Shown piece by piece: positions 10,893 to 18,570 of a stretch of 64,000 nucleotides of DNA (its first letter is position 1; the number at the start of each line of letters is the position of its first letter). This DNA is from Cellulomonas fimi (lineage in GTDB: Bacteria; Actinomycetota; Actinomycetes; Actinomycetales; Cellulomonadaceae), in assembly GCF_028527925.1 (NCBI RefSeq), contig NZ_JAPESW010000007.1, forward strand, positions 62,001 through 126,000. Reading direction: 5' to 3'. Below the pieces are notes generated by a model. It made no database searches. It worked only from the letters and a program-made list of their open reading frames with translations, and was not told where the DNA came from. Made by a program: the position numbers and the translations under genes.

Positions 10893-11837
10893 GTGCGCGT
10901 GCGCGGGCTGCGCAAGACGTACCGCACGTTCTCGCTGCGCGAGGTGGTCGCGGTCGACCACCTCGACCTCACCGTGCCCGCGGGCGGCGTGCACGCGTTC
11001 CTCGGACCGAACGGCTCGGGGAAGACGACGACGATCCGCATGCTGCTCGGGCTCGCGCGGCCCGACGCCGGGTCGGTGCACCTGTTCGGAACGCCGGTGC
11101 CGGAGCGGCTGCCCGACGTGATCGGCCGCGTCGGGGCGATCGTCGAGAACCCCAAGTTCGTGCCGGGCTTCTCGGGTCGCCGCAACCTGCGCCTCCTCGC
11201 GACCGCGGTCGACGTCCCGCACACGCGCGTCGAGGAGGTGCTCGAACGCGTCGGCCTGCGGGACCGTGGCGTCGACCAGTTCCGCCGCTACTCGCTCGGC
11301 ATGAAGCAGCGGCTCGCGATCGCGGCGACGCTCCTGAAGGACCCCGACCTGCTGATCTTCGACGAGCCGACGAACGGCCTCGACCCGGAGGGCATCCGGG
11401 ACATCCGCGCCACGATGCGCGGGCTCGCCGACGAGGGCCGCACGGTCCTGGTGTCCAGCCACATCCTCGCCGAGGTCGAGCAGGTCGCCGACACCGTCTC
11501 CGTGGTCGCGCGCGGGCGGCTCGTGGCCGAGGGCACCGTCGCCGGGCTCCTCGCGGGCGAGGGCTCCGCGCGCGTGCGGGTCACGGTCGCCGACCCGGCG
11601 CGCGCGCACGCGCTGCTCGCCGCCCGCGGCTGGGCCGTGCAGGTGGACGGCCGCACCGTCGAGGTCGCGGGCGCGCCCGGACCGTCGCACGTCAACGAGG
11701 CCCTCGCGCGCGGCGAGGTGTTCGCCGACGAGGTCGTCGTCCTGCGCCGCGACCTCGAGTCGGTGTTCCTCGAGCTGACCGGTGCGCGGCCGTCGACCGT
11801 CCGGCCGGACGCCGTCGCACCGGCGGGTGCCGCGTGA
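10893..11837 (+). CDS. ABC transporter ATP-binding protein
   Basis: 314 aa from the GTG at 10893 (AGGGA about 8 nt upstream). An in-frame GTG at 10812 would add 27 residues of poor quality, so the start is uncertain. Walker A is G-P-N-G-S-G-K-T-T, the signature is Y-S-L-G-M-K-Q-R-L and Walker B is L-L-I-F-D-E-P-T-N-G-L-D-P. The long C-terminal extension is typical of drug or lantibiotic exporter ATPases. Its stop overlaps the permease start (GTGA), so the two form an exporter. It is the first of two ABC pairs ahead of a two-component system. Confidence 0.88.
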   Translation: MRVRGLRKTYRTFSLREVVAVDHLDLTVPAGGVHAFLGPNGSGKTTTIRMLLGLARPDAGSVHLFGTPVPERLPDVIGRVGAIVENPKFVPGFSGRRNLRLLATAVDVPHTRVEEVLERVGLRDRGVDQFRRYSLGMKQRLAIAATLLKDPDLLIFDEPTNGLDPEGIRDIRATMRGLADEGRTVLVSSHILAEVEQVADTVSVVARGRLVAEGTVAGLLAGEGSARVRVTVADPARAHALLAARGWAVQVDGRTVEVAGAPGPSHVNEALARGEVFADEVVVLRRDLESVFLELTGARPSTVRPDAVAPAGAA

Positions 11838-12823
11838 CGCGGCTGCTGCGGGCCGAGCTCGCGCGTGCGCGCGCCCGCCCGTTCGTCTGGTTCGTGTCCG
11901 CCGGCGTCGTGCTCGGCGTGCTGGGACTCGTGCTGAGCGGCTGGTGGGAGTCACGCCCGCCGAGCGCCGCCCAGGTCGCCGCGGCGGACGAGGCGTACCG
12001 GACCGACCTCGCCGCCTGGCAGGAGCTCGTGGCGCCGTGCGACGCGGACGACCCGTCCGTGCACCCGGACCTGCCGCCCGAGCAGGCGTCGGCCGTCTGC
12101 GCGTCGCGGCCACCGGTCCCCGAGCGCTACCAGGAGGTGCGGCCCGACGTCGCGGCCCTGGTCGTCGAACGGCTGCCCTCGGTCGGGGTCATGCTCACGC
12201 TGGGCTGCCTCATGGTGGGCGTCGGGCTCGTGACCGCCGACTTCGCGTCGGGCGCGATGGGCACGTGGCTGACGTTCGCGCCGCGGCGGGGCCACGTGTT
12301 CGTGACGAGGCTCGCGTCCGCCGCGGTCGCCGCGGTGCCGTGCGTCGTCGCGCCGCTCGTGACGCTGGTCCTCGCGCTGCTCGCCGTCGGCGTGGTCAAC
12401 GGGCTCGCGGTGGGGGAGCCGGTCGGCGGGTGGGGGGAGCTGCTGGCCACGGCCGGGCGCTGGCTCGCGGTCGGTCCCGCGTTCGCGGCCGTCGGCGTCG
12501 GCCTCGCGTTCGCGCTGCGGCACGCCGCCGCGGTGACCGGCGTCGCCGTCTGGTGGGTCGCGGCCACCGAGAGCGCCCTGCCGCTCGTGCTGCCGGAGTC
12601 GCGGTGGCTGCCGCTGTCGACCAACGTCTCGGCGTGGACCGCGGGCAGCGCGTACTACGTCGTCCCGTCGTGCGTGCCCGACCCGGCGCACGCGGGCGAG
12701 GAGCTCTGCGATCCCGTGCTGCACACGGTCTCGGCGGGACAGGGGGCGCTCGTCGTGCTGGTCGTCGTCGCCGTCGCGCTCGTCGGCGGGTGGCTGTCGT
12801 TCCGCCTGCGCGACGTCGCCTGA
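11834..12823 (+). CDS. ABC transporter permease
   Basis: 329 aa starting with a GTG that overlaps the ATPase stop. One N-terminal membrane segment (S-A-G-V-V-L-G-V-L-G-L-V) is followed by a roughly 90-residue hydrophilic, presumably extracytoplasmic loop containing Cys residues, then five further membrane segments. This resembles ABC-2-type permeases that move drugs, peptides or lipids outward. The two cysteines in the first loop (P-C-D-A, V-C-A-S) and two in a later loop (S-C-V-P, L-C-D-P) could form disulfides outside. The substrate is unknown. Confidence 0.82.
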   Translation: MTRLLRAELARARARPFVWFVSAGVVLGVLGLVLSGWWESRPPSAAQVAAADEAYRTDLAAWQELVAPCDADDPSVHPDLPPEQASAVCASRPPVPERYQEVRPDVAALVVERLPSVGVMLTLGCLMVGVGLVTADFASGAMGTWLTFAPRRGHVFVTRLASAAVAAVPCVVAPLVTLVLALLAVGVVNGLAVGEPVGGWGELLATAGRWLAVGPAFAAVGVGLAFALRHAAAVTGVAVWWVAATESALPLVLPESRWLPLSTNVSAWTAGSAYYVVPSCVPDPAHAGEELCDPVLHTVSAGQGALVVLVVVAVALVGGWLSFRLRDVA

Positions 12824-12964
12824 CTCAGGGGCCACGGGTCGGGCCCGCTCGGCCGGGAGCCCGCGGGGACCTCCGACGCGCCGCCGCGTCAACCGATCGG
12901 TGGACGGACGGGACGGCCCGTCGGTCGTCGCGGCGCCCGGTGGTGCGCGGCCACGCTGAGGGGC

Positions 12965-13852
12965 ATGACGACACCGGCAGGTGGCCCCGCGATCGAGGTC
13001 GCGGGACTGCGCAAGCACTACGGACCCAAGCAGGCCGTCGACGGCCTCGACCTGCGCGTCGACCGCGGCGAGATCGTGGCGATCCTCGGGCCGAACGGCG
13101 CGGGCAAGACGACGACCGTCGAGATCCTGGAGGGCTACCGGCACCGCGACGACGGCCACGTGCGCGTCCTCGGCGAGGACCCGCAGACGGCCGGCCGCGT
13201 GTGGCGCTCCCGCCTCGGGATCGTCCTGCAGGGCACGAACGACCTCGCGGAGGCGACCGTCGGCGAGCTCGTCCGGCACTTCTCGCGCTTCTACCCGGAC
13301 CCGCGCGACCCGGACGGGGTCATCGACGCGGTCGGCCTGCGCGAGAAGGTCCGCACCCGCGCCCGGCAGCTGTCGGGCGGCCAGCGCCGCCGGCTCGACG
13401 TGGCGCTCGGCATCGTCGGACGGCCCGAGCTCGTGTTCCTCGACGAGCCGACGACGGGTTTCGACCCGCAGGCGCGCCGCTCGTTCTGGGACCTCGTCGA
13501 GGGTCTGCGCGCCGACGGCACGACGATCCTGCTGACGACGCACTACCTCGAGGAGGCGGAGCGCCTGGCCGACCGTGTCGTGGTGGTCGCGTCGGGCCGC
13601 GTCGTCGCCGAGGGCACCCCGGCCGACCTGGGGGGCCGCGACGCGCGCCGGGCGCTCGTGCGGTGGGTCGAGGACGGTCGCCGGCACGAGGTCCGCACCG
13701 ACGACGCGTCCCGCACGGTCGCCGACCTGCTCGCGCGGCTCGGCGACGTGCCGGGCCTCGAGGTGCTGCGGCCCACGCTCGAGGACGTCTACCTCGGCCT
13801 GCTCCAGGGCGCCGACGCGCCCGCCGACACCCCCGTGGAGGTCCTGCGATGA
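12965..13852 (+). CDS. ABC transporter ATP-binding protein, DrrA-like
   Basis: 295 aa. Walker A is G-P-N-G-A-G-K-T-T, the signature L-S-G-G-Q-R-R-R-L, Walker B L-V-F-L-D-E-P-T-T-G-F-D-P, and the H-loop T-T-H-Y-L-E-E-A. The order and C-terminal domain fit DrrA-type ATPases that power export of antibiotics or lipids. It lies about 140 bp after the first ABC pair, so it may have its own promoter. Its stop overlaps the next start (ATGA), coupling it to the permease. Confidence 0.9.
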   Translation: MTTPAGGPAIEVAGLRKHYGPKQAVDGLDLRVDRGEIVAILGPNGAGKTTTVEILEGYRHRDDGHVRVLGEDPQTAGRVWRSRLGIVLQGTNDLAEATVGELVRHFSRFYPDPRDPDGVIDAVGLREKVRTRARQLSGGQRRRLDVALGIVGRPELVFLDEPTTGFDPQARRSFWDLVEGLRADGTTILLTTHYLEEAERLADRVVVVASGRVVAEGTPADLGGRDARRALVRWVEDGRRHEVRTDDASRTVADLLARLGDVPGLEVLRPTLEDVYLGLLQGADAPADTPVEVLR

Positions 13853-14685
13853 GCACCGTCGCCCTGCCGGCCGTGCGCCGCGCCGCCGTCCCCGGCGTCC
13901 TGCGGCTCGGTCTGGTCCGCGCCGCCTACGAGCTGCGCGTGTTCTTCCGCGAGCGCGACGCGGTCGTGTTCATCTTCGCCTACCCCGTGATCATGATGGC
14001 GATCTTCGCGACGGTCTTCGGCCAGGACGGTGCGACCGTGCAGGCGGGCGACGTCGAGATCCCGTTCGCGCAGTACTTCCTGCCGGGCATGCTCGCGACG
14101 GGCGTCATGCTGTCGAGCTTCCAGTCGCTCGCGATCTCCATCTCGGTCGAGCGTGACGAGGGCGGCCTCAAGCGGCTGCGCGGCACGCCGATGCCGGCGT
14201 CGGCGTACTTCCTCGGCAAGATCGGCCAGGTGCTCGGCAGCGGGCTCGTGCAGACCGCGATCCTGCTGGCGGTCGCCGCGACGCTGTTCGACGTGACCCT
14301 GCCGTCGACGGCCGGTGACTGGGCGACGTTCGCCTGGGTGTACCTGCTCGGCACGGCCGCGGGCTCGGTGTGCGGCGTCGCGTTCTCGTCGGTGCCGCGC
14401 TCGGGCCGCTCGGCGAGCGCCGTCGTGACACCGATCGTCCTGGTGCTGCAGTTCATCTCCGGCGTCTTCTTCCAGTGGGACTCGCTGCCGACGTGGATGC
14501 AGCAGGTCGCGTCGGTGTTCCCGCTGCGGTGGCTCGTCGAGGGCATGCAGGCCGCTTTCCTGCCGGACGCGGTCGCGGGCGACGTCGACCTGGCGGGTGC
14601 CGCGCTCGTGCTGGGCGTGTGGTTCGTCGCCGGGCTCGTGGTCGGGGCGCGGTGGTTCCGCTGGCGTCGTCGTGACGACGGCTGA
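13849..14685 (+). CDS. ABC-2 type transporter permease, DrrB-like
   Basis: 278 aa with about six membrane segments and the ABC-2 layout: an N-terminal amphipathic stretch (V-R-A-A-Y-E-L-R-V-F-F-R-E-R-D), then F-A-Y-P-V-I-M-M-A-I-F, a mid-region K-R-L-R-G-T-P-M loop typical of DrrB/NodJ permeases, and a late G-V-F-F-Q-W-D-S-L-P-x-W-M segment. It pairs with the ATPase at 12965. The following two-component system suggests the exporters respond to an envelope-acting compound, but no signal can be named. Confidence 0.88.
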   Translation: MSTVALPAVRRAAVPGVLRLGLVRAAYELRVFFRERDAVVFIFAYPVIMMAIFATVFGQDGATVQAGDVEIPFAQYFLPGMLATGVMLSSFQSLAISISVERDEGGLKRLRGTPMPASAYFLGKIGQVLGSGLVQTAILLAVAATLFDVTLPSTAGDWATFAWVYLLGTAAGSVCGVAFSSVPRSGRSASAVVTPIVLVLQFISGVFFQWDSLPTWMQQVASVFPLRWLVEGMQAAFLPDAVAGDVDLAGAALVLGVWFVAGLVVGARWFRWRRRDDG

Positions 14686-14702
14686 CGGAGCCCGCTCGGC
14701 GG

Positions 14703-14729
14703 GCGGGGGCGCCCGGGAGGGGGACGCCC
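14703..14729 (+). terminator. Hairpin after second ABC pair
   Basis: GGGGGCG (14703-14709) pairs with CGCCCCC (14723-14729) around a 13-nt loop, 17 bp past the permease stop. It likely separates the exporter operon from the histidine kinase. Confidence 0.5.
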
Positions 14730-14802
14730 CCGTCCGCCCGGTCGGGTCCCGGTCGGCGCGCGGCGCGTCGTGGTCGGGGTGCTGCGTGGCAGGCTCGGCG
14801 CC

Positions 14803-16125
14803 ATGACCACGCGAATGCCCCGACCGGTCGCGCGGCACGAGTTCTGGGTCCGGGCGCTGCGCGGCTGGGACGTGGGCTTCTACGCGATCACCGCGGTCGC
14901 CGGGGTGTCGATCGCGATCGAGGTCCGCTCGGTCCGCGACGCGGTCGTCGCGGTCGTCCTGCTGGTGGGGCTCGTGGTCGCGTACCTCGCGCTCGGGCGG
15001 CGCGGGGCCAAGCGCGGTGACGTCCGTCTGACCCGCACGTACCTCGCGGTGCTCGTCACGGTCGTCGTGCTGGAGGTCGGGCTCTCCGAGCTCGGCGCGG
15101 TGCTGCTCTTCGTCGGCTACTCGCAGATCTGGTTCTTCGCGACCCGCCGCCTCGAGGGCGTGCTGTGGAGCGTGCTGCTCACGGTCGCGTTCACGGCCGC
15201 GATCGTCGTGCGCGAGCCGGGCGCGGTCGCGACGGTCGCCGACGCCGCCGAGCTGGTCGGGCAGGCCGGCACGGGCCTCGTCTTCGCCATCGCGCTCGGG
15301 CTGTGGATCACGTGGGTCTCGGAGCAGAGCGAGGTGCGCGCGGCGCTCGTCGAGGAGCTGGGTGCGGCGCAGGCGGAGCTCGCGTCGACGCACCACGCGG
15401 CCGGTGTGCTCGCGGAGCGCGCGCGGCTCGCCCAGGAGATCCACGACACGCTCGCCCAGGGGTTCACGAGCGTCGTCATGCTCGCGCAGGCGGCGTCGGC
15501 CGAGCTGGCGCGCGACCGCGTGGGGCCCGCGACGGAGCGCGTCGGCCAGATCGAGCAGGTCGCGCGCGACAACCTCGCGCAGGCGCGCGCGCTCGTCGCC
15601 GCGTTCGGCCCGCCCGAGCTCGAGCGGGGGACGCTCGGCGACGCGCTCGACCGCCTCGCGGCACGCTTCGAGGCCGAGACGGGCGTCCGGGTCGAGGTCG
15701 ACGGGCTCCCGGCGCTCGGCGCCGTGGGGCCCGAGCACGCGGTCGTGCTGCTGCGCGCCGCGCAGGAGGCGCTCGCGAACGTCCGCAAGCACGCCGGCGC
15801 GTCGGTCGTGCGGCTCGCGGTGGGGCGCGACGGTGACGACGTGCGGCTCGAGGTCGTCGACGACGGCCGCGGACTTCCGGCGGGGGCCGTCGAGGGCGTC
15901 GGCCTGCGGGGCATGCGCGAGCGCGTCGACGCGGGTGGCGGGACGCTCGAGGTCGGCAGCGGACCGGGCGGCGGCACCCGCGTGGCGGTCACCCTGCCGA
16001 GCGGCGCCGCGACGCCCGCGGCGGGGCCTGCGCCGGACGGCGCGCGCCCCGCACGCACGCCCGCGCCGGACGGCGGGCGCGCCACCGGGCGGCGGACCGC
16101 GGACGGGACGGGGGAGGACGCGTGA
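14803..16125 (+). CDS. Sensor histidine kinase, NarL/HPK7 type
   Basis: 440 aa from the ATG at 14803. About five membrane segments occupy residues 20-170, with little outside the membrane, so it is an intramembrane-type sensor. A short coiled coil leads to the HisKA_3 dimerisation helix with phospho-acceptor His214 (E-I-H-D-T-L-A-Q-G). The HATPase domain shows A-N-V-R-K-H-A-G-A and D-D-G-R-G-L, G-L-R-G-M. The last 40 residues are Pro/Ala/Gly-rich and probably disordered. Its stop overlaps the response-regulator start (GTGA). Likely target: the ABC exporters just upstream. Confidence 0.92.
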   Translation: MTTRMPRPVARHEFWVRALRGWDVGFYAITAVAGVSIAIEVRSVRDAVVAVVLLVGLVVAYLALGRRGAKRGDVRLTRTYLAVLVTVVVLEVGLSELGAVLLFVGYSQIWFFATRRLEGVLWSVLLTVAFTAAIVVREPGAVATVADAAELVGQAGTGLVFAIALGLWITWVSEQSEVRAALVEELGAAQAELASTHHAAGVLAERARLAQEIHDTLAQGFTSVVMLAQAASAELARDRVGPATERVGQIEQVARDNLAQARALVAAFGPPELERGTLGDALDRLAARFEAETGVRVEVDGLPALGAVGPEHAVVLLRAAQEALANVRKHAGASVVRLAVGRDGDDVRLEVVDDGRGLPAGAVEGVGLRGMRERVDAGGGTLEVGSGPGGGTRVAVTLPSGAATPAAGPAPDGARPARTPAPDGGRATGRRTADGTGEDA

Positions 16126-16748
16126 CGATCCGGGTGCTGCTGGCGGACGACCACCCCGTGGTGCGCTCGGGGCTCGCGGGCATGCTCGCGGTCGAGCCGG
16201 ACCTCGAGGTGGTCGGCGAGGCGGGGGACGGCGCGCAGGCGGTCGCGCTCGCCGAGACGCTGCGTCCCGACATCGTCCTCATGGACCTGCGCATGCCCGT
16301 GCTCGACGGCGCGAGCGCGACCGCGACGATCACGAGCACGCTGCCGGGCGTGCGGGTCCTGGTGCTCACGACGTACGAGACCGACACCGACATCCTGCGC
16401 GCGGTCGAGGCGGGGGCGACCGGCTACCTGCTCAAGGACACGCCGCGCGACCAGCTCGTCGCGGGCGTGCGGGCGGCCGCGCGGGGCGAGTCGGCGCTCT
16501 CGCCGTCGGTCGCGCGCCGGCTCGTGCAGCAGGTCCGCGGCGACGCCGAACGCCTCACGGCCCGCGAGCAGGAGGTGCTCGCGGGCGTCGCGCGCGGGCT
16601 GTCGAACGCCGCGATCGGGCGGGAGCTGTTCATCACCGAGGCGACGGTCAAGACCCACCTGCTGCGGGCGTTCGCGAAGCTCGGCGTCGACGACCGGACG
16701 CGCGCGGTGACGGTCGCGATCGAGCGGGGCATCCTTCCGGGGGCGTGA
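16122..16748 (+). CDS. Response regulator, NarL/LuxR family
   Basis: 208 aa with a GTG start overlapping the kinase stop. The receiver domain has acidic pocket A-D-D-H, phospho-acceptor Asp55 (L-M-D-L-R-M-P), a Thr switch (L-T-T-Y) and Lys (L-L-K-D). The C-terminal LuxR helix-turn-helix is L-T-A-R-E-Q-E-V-L-A-G-V-A-R-G-L-S-N with T-V-K-T-H-L. It is the cognate partner of the kinase at 14803 and a probable activator of the neighbouring exporter genes. Confidence 0.93.
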   Translation: MTIRVLLADDHPVVRSGLAGMLAVEPDLEVVGEAGDGAQAVALAETLRPDIVLMDLRMPVLDGASATATITSTLPGVRVLVLTTYETDTDILRAVEAGATGYLLKDTPRDQLVAGVRAAARGESALSPSVARRLVQQVRGDAERLTAREQEVLAGVARGLSNAAIGRELFITEATVKTHLLRAFAKLGVDDRTRAVTVAIERGILPGA

Positions 16749-16760
16749 CCGTCTCCGGCG

Positions 16761-16812
16761 GTGCGACGCGGTGCGACGCGGCGCGACGCGGTGCGACGCG
16801 CGGTGCGACGTG
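16761..16812 (+). repeat. 10-bp tandem repeat
   Basis: The unit GTGCGACGCG occurs at 16761, 16771, 16781 (one change), 16791 and, shifted by 2 bp, at 16803. It lies between the response regulator and the PPOX-like gene, just upstream of a TAGCGT -10-like box (16862-16867). Copy number may vary between strains. Confidence 0.7.
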
Positions 16813-16910
16813 CGCGGTGACCGGCGCGCGGACGTGGTCGTCCCGTCCCGGGCCGCGGCGGCTAGCGTGACGGGGCGGCGACGCACGGCGGCACGACGGG
16901 AGGCGGCACG

Positions 16911-17477
16911 ATGGGCAAGGTCCACGAGCGGATCGACGAGCGGATGCGTCGCTTCCTCCTCGCGCAGCACGTCTTCTTCGTGGCGACGGCGCCGAGCGGG
17001 CCCGACGGGCGGGTCAACGTGTCCCCCAAGGGCGTCGACGGGTCGTTCGTGGTCCTCGACGACCACACCGTCGCCTACCTCGACCTCACGGCGAGCGGTG
17101 CCGAGACGATCGCCCACCTGCGGCAGAACGGCCGGATCACGGTCATGTTCTGCGCGTTCGAGGGTCCGCCGAACATCGTGCGCCTGCACGGTCACGGCCG
17201 GTTCGTGACCCTCTACGACGACGGCTTCGCCGAGCTGCTCGCGCTCTTCCCCGAGACGCGCGGGGCGCGCGCGGTCGTCGTCGTGGACGTCGAGCGCGTC
17301 TCCGACTCCTGCGGGTACGGCGTGCCGCTGATGGACTACGTCGGCGAGCGCGACCTGCTCCCGCCGTACATGGAGCGCAAGGGCGCCGACGGCCAGGCGG
17401 CGTACCGGCGGCAGAAGAACCGCACGAGCATCGACGGCCTGCCGGCGTTCGACTTCGACCCGGAGCCCGCTGCCTGA
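16911..17477 (+). CDS. Pyridoxamine 5'-phosphate oxidase family protein
   Basis: 188 aa, ATG preceded by GGGAGG. The N-terminal two thirds form a split-barrel flavin-binding domain: F-V-A-T-A-P-S-G-P-D-G-R-V-N-V-S-P-K-G at about 23-41, Y-L-D-L-T-A-S-G-A-E-T, and a C-A-F-E-G-P-P-N-I-V-R-L-H-G-H-G-R strand. The C-terminus (about 130-188) is an added segment with conserved C-G-Y-G-V-P-L-M found in this subgroup. It may bind FMN or F420, but the cofactor and substrate cannot be told from the sequence. It is monocistronic, with a TAGCGT box at 16862-16867. Confidence 0.85.
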   Translation: MGKVHERIDERMRRFLLAQHVFFVATAPSGPDGRVNVSPKGVDGSFVVLDDHTVAYLDLTASGAETIAHLRQNGRITVMFCAFEGPPNIVRLHGHGRFVTLYDDGFAELLALFPETRGARAVVVVDVERVSDSCGYGVPLMDYVGERDLLPPYMERKGADGQAAYRRQKNRTSIDGLPAFDFDPEPAA

Positions 17478-17722
17478 CGGCGGCGCTCCGTCCGCGGTCG
17501 CGCGGCGCTTCCACGGGCCGACTCTGCGACCAGATCCGGTCACGACGTATCCACGTGGGGCCGCGGCGGCTCCTTCGGGTGTGGGCACCGGCCTGCCGCC
17601 CGTCCGCACGCCACCCACAGCGCGGGCGAGTTCCGATGCCGGCCGACGACGACGACGTCCTCGTTCCCGGCACCGCACCACCAGGGGGTTCCCCTGTCCT
17701 TCGTTTCCCGAGGTGGTGCTTC

Positions 17723-18280
17723 ATGCGCAAGTGGATCGTGTCTGTCCTCACGCTGGTCCTCGTAGCAGGTCTGCACCTGCTCTCCGCCCCCGCCGCGTCC
17801 GCAGCGCCCTACTGCGGCCAGGTGTGGGGCTCTCTCGCCAAGTCGGCCTCGGGGCCGTCGGCGGAGCACGTCGTGGGCGTCCGCGCCGGTCGCCACACGT
17901 GCTACGACCGGCTCGTCCTGGACCTCGACTCGCCGCTCGGCGGATGGTCCGTGCGCTACGTCGACGTCGTCCGGCAGGACGGGTCCGGTGAACCCGTGAC
18001 CGTCCGCGGCGGCGCGAGGCTCGAGGTCGTCGCCTGGGCGGGCGTCGTCCCGACGGACTCCTGGTTCGTCGGCTCCGGCGGCCGGCTCGTCGACACCTCC
18101 GGGTACCGCACGTTCCGTGACGTCGTGTGGGCGGGCAGCTTCGAGAGCGTGACGACCGTCGGGCTCGGGGTCCGGGCGCGGCTGCCGTTCCGGGCGTTCG
18201 TGCTCGCCGGGCCGGGCAGCGGCTCGCGGCTCGTGGTGGACGTCGGGCACCAGTGGTGCGCGACGGGCACATCCTGCTGA
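17723..18280 (+). CDS. Secreted AMIN-like domain protein
   Basis: 185 aa; the ATG at 17723 follows GAGGTGG. A Sec signal peptide spans residues 1-27 with cleavage likely after A-S-A (before A-P-Y-C-G). The mature protein is one AMIN-like beta domain with V-R-A-G-R-H-T-C-Y-D-R-L-V-L-D and Y-V-D-V-V-R-Q-D-G-S-G-E-P-V, paralogous to the lipoprotein at 10098-10727. Mature cysteines are in Y-C-G-Q, H-T-C-Y, H-Q-W-C and the final T-S-C, so two disulfides are possible. Probable role at the cell wall, by family only. A GC-rich hairpin follows. Confidence 0.85.
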   Translation: MRKWIVSVLTLVLVAGLHLLSAPAASAAPYCGQVWGSLAKSASGPSAEHVVGVRAGRHTCYDRLVLDLDSPLGGWSVRYVDVVRQDGSGEPVTVRGGARLEVVAWAGVVPTDSWFVGSGGRLVDTSGYRTFRDVVWAGSFESVTTVGLGVRARLPFRAFVLAGPGSGSRLVVDVGHQWCATGTSC

Positions 18281-18291
18281 CCGCCACATCA

Positions 18292-18328
18292 GGGCGGCCG
18301 TCCGACCTGCGGGGACGGGCGGCCGCCC
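18292..18328 (+). terminator. Hairpin after secreted AMIN-like gene
   Basis: GGGCGGCCG (18292-18300) pairs perfectly with CGGCCGCCC (18320-18328). It begins 12 bp after the stop and is followed by TT only. Confidence 0.6.
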
Positions 18329-18367
18329 TTCCGATGGGTGGACACGTGAACCATCATGTGAGACGGC

Positions 18368-18396
18368 GTGACACCGAACCGACGGAGGCGTAGGGT
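18368..18396 (+). promoter_or_regulatory. Promoter of ilvB leader (leaderless type)
   Basis: -35-like GTGACA (18368-18373), a 17-bp spacer and -10 TAGGGT (18391-18396). The GTG of the leader peptide is 7 nt downstream at 18404, so transcription likely begins on the start codon. Confidence 0.65.
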
Positions 18397-18403
18397 CGCT
18401 CGC

Positions 18404-18445
18404 GTGCAGACGATCCTCGTAGTACTTCCTGAGCGCGCCGGCTGA
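18404..18445 (+). CDS. ilvB leader peptide (branched-chain attenuator)
   Basis: 13 codons from GTG plus TGA, peptide [13 protein letters not shown]. The core reads Ile-Leu-Val-Val-Leu, using GTA twice and CTT once, codons that are scarce in this GC-rich genome. A strong intrinsic terminator with a T-tract begins 34 nt after the stop, before ilvB. The layout matches ribosome-mediated attenuation by branched-chain amino acids, known for ilvB leaders in actinobacteria: stalling when Ile/Leu/Val-tRNA is short would favour read-through. No Shine-Dalgarno; leaderless start expected. Confidence 0.85.
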   Translation: MQTILVVLPERAG

Positions 18446-18478
18446 GGCCACCGCACCCAGGTCTCGTCCGCGCGCGCA

Positions 18479-18517
18479 CCCCTCGTCCCGTCTCACGTCG
18501 GGGCCCGAGGGGTTTTT
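18479..18517 (+). terminator. ilvB attenuator terminator
   Basis: CCCCTCG (18479-18485) pairs with CGAGGGG (18506-18512), with an inner CCCG/CGGG stem (18487-18490 with 18499-18502), followed by TTTTT. This is one of very few T-tract terminators in the window, and it lies between the leader peptide and ilvB. Confidence 0.85.
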
Positions 18518-18570
18518 CTGTGTTCCGGCCCGACGCAACACCCCCACCCGCACCACCCAGGGAGACACCG

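Noticed and set aside
10728..12113. Very long minus-strand open frame continuing upstream of the AMIN-like lipoprotein
   Set aside because: It is antisense to the ABC ATPase with Arg/Pro-rich shadow translation. The real gene starts at 10727 with a good ribosome-binding site and lipoprotein signal.
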